Notes: a model not told the origin generated them from the sequence alone. Counted from the first letter of the stretch, positions 12,110 through 20,487 are shown. The stretch is DNA of 64,000 nt from Perlucidibaca aquatica (GCF_001676655.1 NZ_LZDB01000002.1:1-64000); one strand, 5' to 3'. Translations and numbers: made by a program.

Positions 12110-13375
12110 ATGGCGACGCATATTGCGGTGCCTGACCTCGGCGTCGAGCAGGCTGAGGTCATTGAGTTATTGGTACCGGCAGGGAGCTCGGTGAAGAAGG
12201 ATCAACCGATTGCACTGCTGGAATCGGATAAGGCCAGTTTGGAGCTGCCGGCAACGGCGGATGGCATGCTGGTCTCGTGGTCGGTCAAGGTGGGCAGCGT
12301 GGTTAAGGCTGGCGATGCGCTGCTGGTACTTGAGGATGCAGCTATTGCAGAGGTGGCCCCTGAGGCGGATGCTGCTCCGCTAGCCATGCCGTCTCCTCCG
12401 GTAGTTGCTCAAGCCGCTCAAGCACAGACCATGACCGCGGCGGACGATGACGTTGCCGCCGGCAAGTGCCATGCGGGTCCAGCAGTGCGTAAGCTGGCGC
12501 GAGAATTAGGTGCCGATCTCACGCAAGTGCCGGGCACCGGCCCGCGTGGACGAATTCTAAAAGATGATCTGCACAATTGGGTAAAGCAGCGCCTGACGCA
12601 ACCCGTCGTTGCCGCTTCCTCAGGCGGCATGGCGGGCCTGTTCGGTGACTTACCTCCCGAACCGGACTACTCGAAATGGGGTGTGGTCGAGCTGACGCCT
12701 CGTTCGCGCATCCAACGCAAGTCGGCAGAAAATCTCGCGCGCTCAGCGCTGATCGTGCCTCAGGTGACGCAGTTCGACCTTGCCGACATCACCGAACTGG
12801 AAGCTTTCCGTCTAAGTTTGCGGGATAGCTTTAAGCAAAACGGACAGGCACTGACCATGACCGTATTGGTGGCAAAGGCGGTGGCTTATTTGCTGCGTGA
12901 GATGCCAATGTTCAACAGCTCGCTGGCGCGGGATGGCGAAAACCTCGTGGTGAAAGACTACGTCAACCTCGGCATCGCTGTAGATACGCCCAATGGACTG
13001 CTGGTGCCACTACTGCATAACGCCGATCGCATGAGTTTGAGTGAGATGGCTCGCAAGCTCGGCGAATTGTCCGAGCAGGCACGTACCGGCAAGCTGCCGC
13101 CGGCCGCAATGCAGGGGGCGACATTCACCATTTCATCGTTGGGTGGAGTGGGTGGAACGGCGTTCACGCCGCTGGTGAACTGGCCCGAGGTTGCCATTCT
13201 CGGGCTGTCACGAGCCAGTCAGCAGCCGGTGTGGGATGGCCAGGGCTTTATGCCTCGGCTGATGTTGCCCTTGTCACTGTCCTACGATCACCGTGTGATC
13301 GATGGCGCAGCGGCAGCTCGCTTCACGACCCGACTGGCCGTGCTGTTAGCGGATATCCGACGCTTGCTGGTGTAA
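12110..13375 (+). CDS. aceF: Dihydrolipoyllysine-residue acetyltransferase, pyruvate dehydrogenase E2
   Basis: AceF forms the core of the pyruvate dehydrogenase complex and transfers acetyl from lipoamide to CoA. The 421 residues show one lipoyl domain (1-75, lipoylated Lys41 in ESDKAS), an Ala/Pro-rich linker, a peripheral-subunit-binding domain (about 120-156, AVRKLARELG.. VPGTGPRGRI) and the catalytic domain with the active-site His394 and Asp398 of HRVIDG. E. coli AceF has three lipoyl domains and many relatives have two, so this is a short form. The open frame extends far upstream inside aceE; the ATG at 12110 is chosen because it begins the lipoyl domain and follows a GGGAG. It ends 21 bases from the convergent fpr. 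Confidence 0.97.
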   Translation: MATHIAVPDLGVEQAEVIELLVPAGSSVKKDQPIALLESDKASLELPATADGMLVSWSVKVGSVVKAGDALLVLEDAAIAEVAPEADAAPLAMPSPPVVAQAAQAQTMTAADDDVAAGKCHAGPAVRKLARELGADLTQVPGTGPRGRILKDDLHNWVKQRLTQPVVAASSGGMAGLFGDLPPEPDYSKWGVVELTPRSRIQRKSAENLARSALIVPQVTQFDLADITELEAFRLSLRDSFKQNGQALTMTVLVAKAVAYLLREMPMFNSSLARDGENLVVKDYVNLGIAVDTPNGLLVPLLHNADRMSLSEMARKLGELSEQARTGKLPPAAMQGATFTISSLGGVGGTAFTPLVNWPEVAILGLSRASQQPVWDGQGFMPRLMLPLSLSYDHRVIDGAAAARFTTRLAVLLADIRRLLV

Positions 13376-13396
13376 AGATGACTTAAACGCGTCGGT

Positions 13397-14170
13397 TTAT
13401 TTCTCTACAAACGCCCGCTCAATCACGTAGTGAGCCTGTTGGCCGTGGCGGGACTCTGTAAAGCCGCGCGCCTCCAGCATGGCCACTAAGTCTTTCAACA
13501 TGCTCGGGCTGCCGCACATCATGACTCGATCCGTTTCAGGATTGAGTGGCGGCAGGCCGATGTCGGAAAACAGCTTGCCACTCTCAATGAGGTCGGTGAG
13601 ACGACCTTGATTGCGGAACTCTTCACGGGTGACCGTGGGGTAATAAATCAGCTTTTCGCGAGCTTCAGCGCCAAAGAACTCATTGTCATGAATTTTTTCG
13701 CTGATGTATTCGCTGTATGCCAGCTCGCTGACTTGGCGCACGCCGTGGCAGAGCACCACGTGATCGTAGCGCTCGTAAACTTCCGGATCTTTGATGATGC
13801 TCATGAACGGCGCCAGCCCCGTGCCGGTGGACAGCATATAAAGCGTTTTGCCCGGCAGCAGGTTGTCCATGATCAGTGTGCCCGTGGGCTTGCGGCTGAC
13901 CATCAGCTTGTCCCCGGGTTTCAAATGTTGCAGTTTCGACGTTAACGGACCGTCTTGCACTTTGATGCTGAAGAACTCCAGGTGCTCTTCATAGTTTGCG
14001 CTAACAATCGAGTAGGCGCGCATCAATGGCTTGCCTTCGGTCTCCAAGCCAATCATCACGAAATGACCATTGTGAAAGCGCAAGGCAGGATCACGTGTGG
14101 CCGTGAAGCTAAAAAGCGTGTCGTTCCAGTGGTGTACGCTGAGGATGGTCTCTTGGCCGATCGTAGACAT
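13397..14170 (-). CDS. fpr: Ferredoxin/flavodoxin--NADP+ reductase
   Basis: Fpr exchanges electrons between NADPH and ferredoxin or flavodoxin and supports Fe-S, radical-SAM and oxidative-stress reactions. The 257-residue product shows the FAD-binding RAYS motif at 51-54, the NADP-binding GTGLAP at 116-121, a MMCGSPSML motif, and the C-terminal ERAFVEK characteristic of the bacterial subclass found in Azotobacter and Pseudomonas. It is single and cytosolic, transcribed leftward toward aceF from a good sigma-70 promoter at 14226-14255. Confidence 0.95.
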   Translation of the reverse strand: MSTIGQETILSVHHWNDTLFSFTATRDPALRFHNGHFVMIGLETEGKPLMRAYSIVSANYEEHLEFFSIKVQDGPLTSKLQHLKPGDKLMVSRKPTGTLIMDNLLPGKTLYMLSTGTGLAPFMSIIKDPEVYERYDHVVLCHGVRQVSELAYSEYISEKIHDNEFFGAEAREKLIYYPTVTREEFRNQGRLTDLIESGKLFSDIGLPPLNPETDRVMMCGSPSMLKDLVAMLEARGFTESRHGQQAHYVIERAFVEK

Positions 14171-14225
14171 GTGGTTTCTCTAAAGTAAGCTGCCCGCTCA
14201 GGCAGCATTAGCAAGGTATGGAGTC

Positions 14226-14255
14226 ATTTTAACGGGCAGCCTATATCAGTGCCAA
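14226..14255 (-). promoter_or_regulatory. Probable fpr promoter
   Basis: On the minus strand TTGGCA (14255-14250) and TAAAAT (14231-14226) are spaced by 18 bp. Transcription would begin near 14219, about 50 bases before the fpr ATG. Confidence 0.5.
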
Positions 14256-14290
14256 CGCAAATATTTGATTTTATATATCAGCAAAGCTGA

Positions 14291-15481
14291 CTATGCGGAG
14301 CGCTCGCTCAACCAGTTGGCCATCAGGCGCCAGGCCTCTTTAGGCGCTTTGCTGCCAGCCAAGATGCCCATATGGCCACCCGAAATGTGCTCAAAGCGGC
14401 TGTCGCTACTGCCCACGAGTCCGAGCAAGGGCCGAACGGCATCGGCGGTGACCATGGTGTCGCTCTTGCCAGCGAAGGCAAGTAAGGACGCTTTGATTTG
14501 CAATAAGTCGGCGGTCTGTTCGCCAATCGTCATCAGGCCGTCGGCTAAATCATTGTCGATCCAGACGCGAATCAGCATGTCCTGAACAATGCCGCCCGGG
14601 TAGGCCACCATGTTGTCTAGGAAAGCGCCGTTGGTGGCATGGTTGACCACATACTCGCGATCGCCGAGCTGCTTGAGTAAGTCCCAATAGCCCATGATGG
14701 AGCCCACAGGGCTGAGCATTTTAAAGGCCAGCACATTGGCCCAGCCCGGCGTGTGTAGCCAGTTCGGATTGATGTTATGCACTCTGAAGCTGGTGTTTTT
14801 ACGAACCCAGTTCGCCTGCTTGGCGAGCTGTTGATACATTTTGCCAATGGCCCCAGAGGCATGACCGTCAATCGGTGTGCCCACAATCACGATGTTGCGA
14901 ATGTGGGGGTCACGACTCAATGCGCTGTAGCCCAGCGTGAATACCCCGCCTAGGCTCCAGCCATGGAGGGTTAAGTCCTCAACGCCGGCATGGGCACGAA
15001 TACGTTGCAAAAACTGTGGCATGAATTCGCTGATGTAGGTATTTAAGTTGAAGTGGGTGTGCTTGCGCCCTGGCACGCCCCAATCAATGAGATAGACCTC
15101 ATAACCCCGCGCCAACAGGTACTTCACCAGGCTGCGGTCAGGAAATAAGTCATAGATACTCATTTTCACGGCTAGCGGCGGCACAATGACCACCGGCACA
15201 CGGTGACGGCGCTTCTCGACTTGCAGGGTTTCACCGTCAACGGGAATGCGTTCTTCATTCAACGGTAAGTAATAACGCAGCTTGATGAGGCCGTCATCGA
15301 AGAGCACCCGAAAGAGCGTTTGGTCAGCTAGCGTGAGTTTGTCGGCGCGAAAAAATCGGTCGCTGGCATTGGTGAGCGCGACTTCGGCGCGTGCTCGAAC
15401 ACGCTGCGAGGATTGATTCAAGGTGGCGGTCTGTTCACGCACACGCTGGCGAATGTTCTGTGTCAGATCATTAATATTCAC
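14291..15481 (-). CDS. PhaC-like alpha/beta hydrolase with a serine nucleophile
   Basis: This 396-residue protein has the poly(3-hydroxyalkanoate) synthase/PhaC fold: PVVIVPPLAVKMSIYDLFP, then YEVYLIDWGVPG, the nucleophile elbow GWSLGG, FVGTPID-type strand, and the late histidine in SGGHMGI. True PHA synthases carry Cys in the elbow (GxCxG); here it is Ser176, so it may act as an esterase, depolymerase-like hydrolase or acyltransferase rather than a polymerase. The frame begins at 15619 but I prefer GTG at 15481, which has an AGGGGG ribosome site 5 bases before it. No phaA, phaB, phaP or phaR lies beside it. It is divergent from the tandem GST_N gene. Confidence 0.75.
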   Translation of the reverse strand: MNINDLTQNIRQRVREQTATLNQSSQRVRARAEVALTNASDRFFRADKLTLADQTLFRVLFDDGLIKLRYYLPLNEERIPVDGETLQVEKRRHRVPVVIVPPLAVKMSIYDLFPDRSLVKYLLARGYEVYLIDWGVPGRKHTHFNLNTYISEFMPQFLQRIRAHAGVEDLTLHGWSLGGVFTLGYSALSRDPHIRNIVIVGTPIDGHASGAIGKMYQQLAKQANWVRKNTSFRVHNINPNWLHTPGWANVLAFKMLSPVGSIMGYWDLLKQLGDREYVVNHATNGAFLDNMVAYPGGIVQDMLIRVWIDNDLADGLMTIGEQTADLLQIKASLLAFAGKSDTMVTADAVRPLLGLVGSSDSRFEHISGGHMGILAGSKAPKEAWRLMANWLSERSA

Positions 15482-15650
15482 GGTAACCCCCTGACGGCAC
15501 GGCATGGAATGCAATTGCCGCGAAATATAGCCTAGCTGGGGCTTAAAACACTGACCCAATTGAAGAAATGCGCGGCCATTTCGGACAATTGCAATGGTTT
15601 GTGGCAGAGTCTGCGGCATTCAAATAACGCCATTTTTTGAGGAGCGTGTT

Positions 15651-16415
15651 ATGTCGTTAAGTCATCAATTACAGGTCGTAAGCTCAGTTTTTGCCTCAAC
15701 GTTTGCGGCTTGGCGTGGTTCTTCCGTGTTCAAGCAACGCAAGCAGCCTGCTGAGCGACCCATCCTTTTTGATATTGAAGCTTCGCCATACTGCCGTCTG
15801 GTGCGTGAAGCCTGCACCGCGTTACAGTTGGATATTGACATTCGCCCCTGCCCCAAAGGCGGCACGCGTTTTCGTTTAGAGGCCGAGCGGTTGGGTGGAA
15901 AGCAGCAGTTCCCGCTATTGGTCGATCGCAATAGTGGCGTTGTGTTGTATGAGTCTGCCGACATCATTGCCTATTTGTTTAAAGCCTATGGTCGGGGCGA
16001 AACCCCGCCACGCTATCGTGCGTCGGCCCTGCAAAAGGGTGGCAGCTATGTGGCTACAGTGGCTCGAGGCCTGAAGGGATTGAAGGCTAAGCCTTCCCAA
16101 GCCCCAGCACAGCCCTTGGCGCTGTGGAGCTTTGAGTCCAGCCCCTATTCGCGCTTGGTGCGAGAGCGTCTCTGTGAGCTCGAGCTGCCCTATACCCTCT
16201 ACAACTTAGGTAAAGAGCAGTGGGCGGATGTAGGCCCGGCGGTACGCCGCGTAAAATCAGGGCCGTATGTACCGATGGTTGGCGGTAAGCGCGAAGCCTT
16301 TTTGCAGCAGTATGGCCGCGTGCAAGTGCCTTATTTAGAGGATGCCAATACAGGTGCGGCGCTGTTCGAGTCGGAAGATATCCTTGCCTATTTAGACCAG
16401 ACCTACGCGCGCTAA
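15651..16415 (+). CDS. Tandem glutathione S-transferase N-terminal (glutaredoxin-like) domain protein
   Basis: The 254 residues contain two thioredoxin-fold GST_N domains in a row and no helical GST C-terminal domain. Domain 1 (about 37-110) has SPYCRLVREA with Cys48; domain 2 (about 157-253) has SPYSRLVRER, with Ser167 where Cys48 lies. Both end with the glutathione-gamma-glutamyl-binding ES-D-I pattern (YESADIIAYL, FESEDILAYL). A glutathione-dependent redox or conjugation role is plausible but unproven. The start is fixed by gaggag seven bases before the ATG at 15651. It heads a close-packed rightward group; the next gene is 16 bases away. Confidence 0.8.
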   Translation: MSLSHQLQVVSSVFASTFAAWRGSSVFKQRKQPAERPILFDIEASPYCRLVREACTALQLDIDIRPCPKGGTRFRLEAERLGGKQQFPLLVDRNSGVVLYESADIIAYLFKAYGRGETPPRYRASALQKGGSYVATVARGLKGLKAKPSQAPAQPLALWSFESSPYSRLVRERLCELELPYTLYNLGKEQWADVGPAVRRVKSGPYVPMVGGKREAFLQQYGRVQVPYLEDANTGAALFESEDILAYLDQTYAR

Positions 16416-16431
16416 GTGCACGGAGTTTGCT

Positions 16432-17472
16432 ATGACGATTTTGACCCACCCTGTTGTTGCCGCACTCTTTGAAGCGCATGTGCAACATAGTCATGCGCTT
16501 TTAACCGGCGATGGTTTGATCCCGCACCTAACCCATGAGCTGGACGCGGATCTTGCTAATGCCAGCTTGCTGACCCTCAATGCCGTCGTGACCCGCGACA
16601 TGATTAAGTCGACGGTGCACGCCTATGCCGTAGAGATGCCCATGGCTGGCGGTATTCCCGAGCTGGTTGGCGATATTGCGCGCATGCTGCATGCGCATCC
16701 CATGCAGGAAACAACGCGGCTCATTGATGTCATTTCTGATCAGCAAGTGCGTGAAATCGTCGCTAAAGCCGTGGAGATGCGTGAAGTTCGTGAGCGCGTT
16801 ATTCATGAGGTACTGGGTAATCCGGTCTTGGCCGATATGGCCGGCGATTTAATTCTGCGGGGCATTAAGGGCTATTTGGCGCAGGGCAACGAGGCGGCAA
16901 AAAGTATTCCAGGCGCATCGGCACTGATGGGCTTTGGCAAGTCCATGCTCAGTAAGGCATCCCCAGACTTGGAAAAGAAGCTGGATGAAGGCCTGCAAAC
17001 CTATGTTCACAAAAGTACGCAGGCGACCCTGCGCAGCAGCGAAAAAGCCTTACTCGAGCGTCTCAACGATAAGGCCTTGCAGCGCATTGCGTTGGACTTC
17101 TGGGCCGAAATTAAGCACCAGCCAGCAAGCGCTTTGCGCCGATTCGTGACAGCGGAAACGCTAGAAGAATGCTTTGTGATTGGCTACGAATACTGGCGCA
17201 GCGAGTTACGCAAAACGCCGTATTACCAGGCCGTTATTGACGTAGGTGTGGATGCGTTCTTCGATAAATATGGCGACAGCTCCTTGGCCTTTATTCTTGA
17301 AGAGGTGGGGGTGACGCGCGAGATGATCCTGCGTGAAATCGTACGCTTTGCTCCGCCAATTTTGGCGACCTTGCATGAGCAGGGGCTTTTAGACGGCATT
17401 ATTCGTCGCCAGCTCCTGCCCTTTTATGCCTCAGGCCGTATTGAAGCGGTCTTGGCGGCGCACGGAGTGTAA
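16432..17472 (+). CDS. Unrecognised 346-residue protein
   Basis: I do not recognise this family. The protein is mostly helical by composition, with no signal peptide, no clear membrane span, no cysteine-rich or nucleotide-binding motif. Three parts can be seen: an N-terminal helical region (1-160) with repeated charged EIVAKAVEMREVRERVI-like helices; a Gly/Lys linker around 155-185; and a C-terminal half with aromatic patches (FVIGYEYWRSEL, KTPYYQAVIDVG) and a last helix pair. It lies between the tandem GST_N gene (16 bases) and the YaiL-like gene (3 bases), so it is probably co-translated with them. Codon use looks like that of its neighbours. Confidence 0.85.
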   Translation: MTILTHPVVAALFEAHVQHSHALLTGDGLIPHLTHELDADLANASLLTLNAVVTRDMIKSTVHAYAVEMPMAGGIPELVGDIARMLHAHPMQETTRLIDVISDQQVREIVAKAVEMREVRERVIHEVLGNPVLADMAGDLILRGIKGYLAQGNEAAKSIPGASALMGFGKSMLSKASPDLEKKLDEGLQTYVHKSTQATLRSSEKALLERLNDKALQRIALDFWAEIKHQPASALRRFVTAETLEECFVIGYEYWRSELRKTPYYQAVIDVGVDAFFDKYGDSSLAFILEEVGVTREMILREIVRFAPPILATLHEQGLLDGIIRRQLLPFYASGRIEAVLAAHGV

Positions 17473-17475
17473 GCG

Positions 17476-18003
17476 GTGGCTATTTCGTTAAAGGATCAGC
17501 TGCTAAAAGCGGGGCTCGCCGATAACAAGCGGGCACGCCAAGCCGATCATGTCAAGCGCCAAGCGGCCAAGGGTAAACACGAGGGCGAAAGTGCCGCGTT
17601 AGCGGTGCAAAAAGCCCGCGAAGCTCAGGTTGAAAAGGACCGCGAGGCCAGCCGGCAGTTCGTTTTGCAGCAAGAACAGAAAGCGGTTGCCGCGCAGATT
17701 CGCCAGCTGATTGAGGCGCATCGTATTGAGCGTAAAGGCGGTGAATTGAGCTACCAATTCACCCACGAGCGTAAGGTGAAAAAGCTCTTAGTCAGCGAGC
17801 CGCAGCAGTATCAACTCATTCACGGTCAAATTGCGATTGTCACCTTGGATAGTCAATACGAACTCGTGCCGACTGCGATTGCAGAGAAAATTCAGCAGCG
17901 AGATCCTTCGCCTATTGTGCTGCTGAATACGCGCCAGGCCAGTGCCGTGGCAGATGATGACCCCTATGCCGACTATCAGATTCCCGATGATTTGATGTGG
18001 TAA
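17476..18003 (+). CDS. DUF2058 / YaiL-like protein
   Basis: The 175 residues match the YaiL (DUF2058) family, reported as nucleoid- or ribosome-associated in enterobacteria but without a defined activity. It starts SLKDQLLKAGLAD, the typical opening, then has a long basic and glutamine-rich helix (about 15-75) likely to be coiled-coil, and a C-terminal globular part ending with an acidic YADYQIPDDLMW. Translation begins at GTG 17476, three bases after the stop of the 346-aa gene, so translational coupling is likely. The highly charged helix suggests nucleic-acid or ribosome contact; this is inference. Confidence 0.85.
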   Translation: MAISLKDQLLKAGLADNKRARQADHVKRQAAKGKHEGESAALAVQKAREAQVEKDREASRQFVLQQEQKAVAAQIRQLIEAHRIERKGGELSYQFTHERKVKKLLVSEPQQYQLIHGQIAIVTLDSQYELVPTAIAEKIQQRDPSPIVLLNTRQASAVADDDPYADYQIPDDLMW

Positions 18004-18052
18004 TACCCATTGATAGCGCTGGGCGAAACATGCCGGTTGAGGTTTTTAGAAA

Positions 18053-18955
18053 ATGTTGAAGTGGATGGTTTTAGCGGTGTTCATTGCTTCTGCACTGTAT
18101 GTGCAGCGCAGGGGCAAAGTTCAGCACAAGTTTTCGCGCCAATTCTTTGATCATTCCACGTTGATGGCCCCCATTAACGTCATCATGTACTGGTGGTCGA
18201 AAGTGCCCACCACGCCGTATCTGTCGAGCGATCACTTTGCCGACCTAAAAGTGTTGGAAGCGAACTGGGAAACCATTCGCGATGAAGCCCAGGCGCTGGC
18301 GGATAAAGGCCTGATCAAGGTCTCGGCGGAGTACAACGATGCCGGCTTTAATTCTTTTTTCAAAGTGGGCTGGAAGCGCTTCTATTTGAAGTGGTACGAG
18401 GATGGCCATCCGTCTGCCGCCGAGCTCTGTCCGAAAACCACGGCCTTGGTGCGTAGTCTCGACTCGGTCAAGGCTGCAATGTTTACCGAGTTACCGCCGG
18501 GCAGCCGTCTGGTGCGTCATCGTGACCCGTATGCCGGCTCCTTGCGCTACCACTTAGGACTGATGACCCCGAATGATGATCGTTGCTTTATTGATGTTGA
18601 CGGTGAGCGCTACAGCTGGCGCGACGGTCAGGGGGTGATGTTTGATGAGACCTACATTCACTACGCTGAAAATGGCACGGATCAGAATCGTATTATCTTA
18701 CTCTGTGATATTGAGCGGCCGATGACCGCACGCTGGGCGCAAGCCTTCAATGGCTGGTTCTCGCGCCATGTAATGACGGCGGCAAGTTCGCCCAATACGG
18801 AAGGCGATAAGACCGGTGGGATCAATCAGGCGTTTCGTTATTTGTATCAAGTGCGCTTGCGCGCCAAAGCCCTGAAAAAGACCAATCGCACGCTTTATTA
18901 CGTACTGAAGTGGCTTATTTTGGGCGGCCTCATGGCGTGGATATTCATTTTCTGA
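18053..18955 (+). CDS. lpxO: LpxO-like Fe(II)/2-oxoglutarate-dependent lipid A or aspartyl/asparaginyl beta-hydroxylase
   Basis: The protein belongs to the aspartyl/asparaginyl beta-hydroxylase superfamily; LpxO members hydroxylate the secondary acyl chain of lipid A at the inner membrane. The 300 residues begin and end with hydrophobic segments (about 2-19 and 281-299) that would anchor a cytosolic catalytic domain. The iron triad is visible: His156 and Asp158 in RHRDPYAGSLRYHLGL and His203 in YIHYAEN, with the downstream Arg for 2-oxoglutarate in QNRIILL. Substrate is inferred from the two-anchor architecture, which is typical of LpxO. It follows yaiL by 49 bases and precedes srkA by 10. 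Confidence 0.8.
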   Translation: MLKWMVLAVFIASALYVQRRGKVQHKFSRQFFDHSTLMAPINVIMYWWSKVPTTPYLSSDHFADLKVLEANWETIRDEAQALADKGLIKVSAEYNDAGFNSFFKVGWKRFYLKWYEDGHPSAAELCPKTTALVRSLDSVKAAMFTELPPGSRLVRHRDPYAGSLRYHLGLMTPNDDRCFIDVDGERYSWRDGQGVMFDETYIHYAENGTDQNRIILLCDIERPMTARWAQAFNGWFSRHVMTAASSPNTEGDKTGGINQAFRYLYQVRLRAKALKKTNRTLYYVLKWLILGGLMAWIFIF

Positions 18956-18965
18956 TGCGACACTC

Positions 18966-19961
18966 ATGACGCAAGATCACGCCGGACAATCCTTTAGCGA
19001 CTACGCTCGGCTGTCGCCGGACCTGGTGATCGATGCCATCGAGCATACGGGGCGTCTGTCAGATGCCCGCGTGTTTGCGCTGAACAGCTATGAGAACCGG
19101 GTCTATCAGGTCGGCATTGAAGATGAGCTGCCGCTAGTAGCCAAGTTTTATCGTCCCGGTCGCTGGAGCGACGCGCAAATCCGCGAAGAACACAGTTTCA
19201 CGCGGGAACTGGCGGCGGCCGAGCTGCCGGTCATCGCGCCCATTGCCAATGACGATGGTGAAACGCTGTTTGGCTATGGCGATTACCGCTTTGCGCTGTT
19301 TTTGCGTAAGGGCGGGCAGGGACTGGAGGCTGGCGACCTCGATCAATTGCATCGGGTGGGTATGTTGCTTGGGCGAGTGCATCAGATTGGACGCCAGCAG
19401 GCATTCAGCCATCGCCCAGTACTCGATATTGAGCGTTACCTGACGCAGCCTGTGTGTCGGGTCGAAGCTCGCCTGCCAGCACATTTGCTGGCGGCCTATC
19501 GCACGGTGATCACGCAGTTGCAGGTCTTAATTCAGGCCAGTGGCCTAGGCCAATTGCGTCATATTCGCACGCAAGGAGACACCCATCCGGGCAACATCCT
19601 TTGGACGCGTGACGACGGCCCGTGGCTGCTTGATTTCGACGACTGCCAGTCGGCTCCAGCGGTGCAAGACTTATGGATGTTATTGAGCGGCTCGCGACCT
19701 GAGCAGGAGCTACAACTCGCCGAATTGCTAGACGGCTATCAGATGTTTTGCGATTTCGACGCCCGTGAGTTGGCGTGTATAGAGGCATTGCGTAGCTTAC
19801 GCATGATTCACTACGCCGGTTGGCTGGCTTTGCGTTGGGAAGATCCTGCTTTCCCCGCAGCCTTTCCTTGGTTCGATACCCCGCATTACTGGCAAACCCA
19901 TATCGGCGAGCTGCAAATGCAGATCGAGCGCATGGGTGAGCCGCCACTGCGCATGCTCTAA
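18966..19961 (+). CDS. srkA: Stress response serine/threonine kinase SrkA (YihE/RdoA family)
   Basis: SrkA is an aminoglycoside-phosphotransferase-fold protein kinase that protects E. coli under envelope and oxidative stress. The 331-residue product has normal length. The ATP-anchoring lysine lies in LVAKFYRPGRW, the catalytic loop is GDTHPGNILW with Asp205, and the metal-binding motif is LLDFDDCQSAPAVQDLWMLL with Asp223/Asp225. It is soluble. It lies 10 bases after the LpxO-like gene, which suggests joint expression with an envelope-modifying enzyme. In E. coli srkA precedes dsbA; no dsbA is seen here. Confidence 0.92.
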   Translation: MTQDHAGQSFSDYARLSPDLVIDAIEHTGRLSDARVFALNSYENRVYQVGIEDELPLVAKFYRPGRWSDAQIREEHSFTRELAAAELPVIAPIANDDGETLFGYGDYRFALFLRKGGQGLEAGDLDQLHRVGMLLGRVHQIGRQQAFSHRPVLDIERYLTQPVCRVEARLPAHLLAAYRTVITQLQVLIQASGLGQLRHIRTQGDTHPGNILWTRDDGPWLLDFDDCQSAPAVQDLWMLLSGSRPEQELQLAELLDGYQMFCDFDARELACIEALRSLRMIHYAGWLALRWEDPAFPAAFPWFDTPHYWQTHIGELQMQIERMGEPPLRML

Positions 19962-20100
19962 TCTCATCACTTACCACTGGTCGCTCGTTTTGGTTGACGC
20001 CAATCAGCGCCAGACGAGAGGTAGTGTGCGCTGCATGAATACTGGCGTATGGTCTTATTTGACCTGACGAGTGTCGGGTTACCGAAATCGGAGGCCTGTC

Positions 20101-20421
20101 GTGACGCCGAATACCTTCAATGATCTGCTCAAAGACTGGACTGCGCGGCAGCTATCGCAGCGGCAGAAGGTGACTCGCACCATAAGCTTGTATGACACCG
20201 ACATGGTCAAGGTGAAAGCCTTGGCTGCAGTCTTTGGCCTGAGTGAGCAGGAAATTGTGGCGAGCATTATTCACCACGGACTGTTCGAGCTGGAATCAAA
20301 GATTCCCTATGAGCAGGGAAACAAAGTGATACGCGTCGAAGAGGGCGAAGATGTGTATGAAGATATCGGCATGATGCCGCGTTATATCGACAAGATTAGA
20401 GAAATTACGCGAGGGCGGTGA
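20101..20421 (+). CDS. Small hypothetical protein with a ribbon-helix-helix-like segment
   Basis: I do not recognise a named family for this 106-residue protein. Residues about 24-68 read TRTISLYDTDMVKVKALAAV followed by FGLSEQEIVASIIHHGL: a short beta-strand then two helices, the order found in CopG/Arc ribbon-helix-helix DNA-binding proteins. The acidic, aspartate- and glutamate-rich C-terminus has no such match. The frame is open from 20071, but GTG at 20101 has a strong GGAGG six bases upstream and is preferred. It lies 139 bases after srkA and is closed by a strong terminator. No toxin-like partner is next to it, so a toxin-antitoxin role is not supported. Confidence 0.7.
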   Translation: MTPNTFNDLLKDWTARQLSQRQKVTRTISLYDTDMVKVKALAAVFGLSEQEIVASIIHHGLFELESKIPYEQGNKVIRVEEGEDVYEDIGMMPRYIDKIREITRGR

Positions 20422-20447
20422 GGTTGCTTAAGGATTCATGGGTTTTT

Positions 20448-20486
20448 GCCCGAGCTCGTGCGTGATGCCGAGCTCGGGCTTTTTTT
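20448..20486 (+). terminator. Rho-independent terminator after the srkA-side group
   Basis: GCCCGAGCTCG (20448-20458) pairs perfectly with CGAGCTCGGGC (20469-20479) and is followed by seven Ts. It ends rightward transcription before the convergent monooxygenase gene. Confidence 0.92.
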
Positions 20487-20487
20487 C

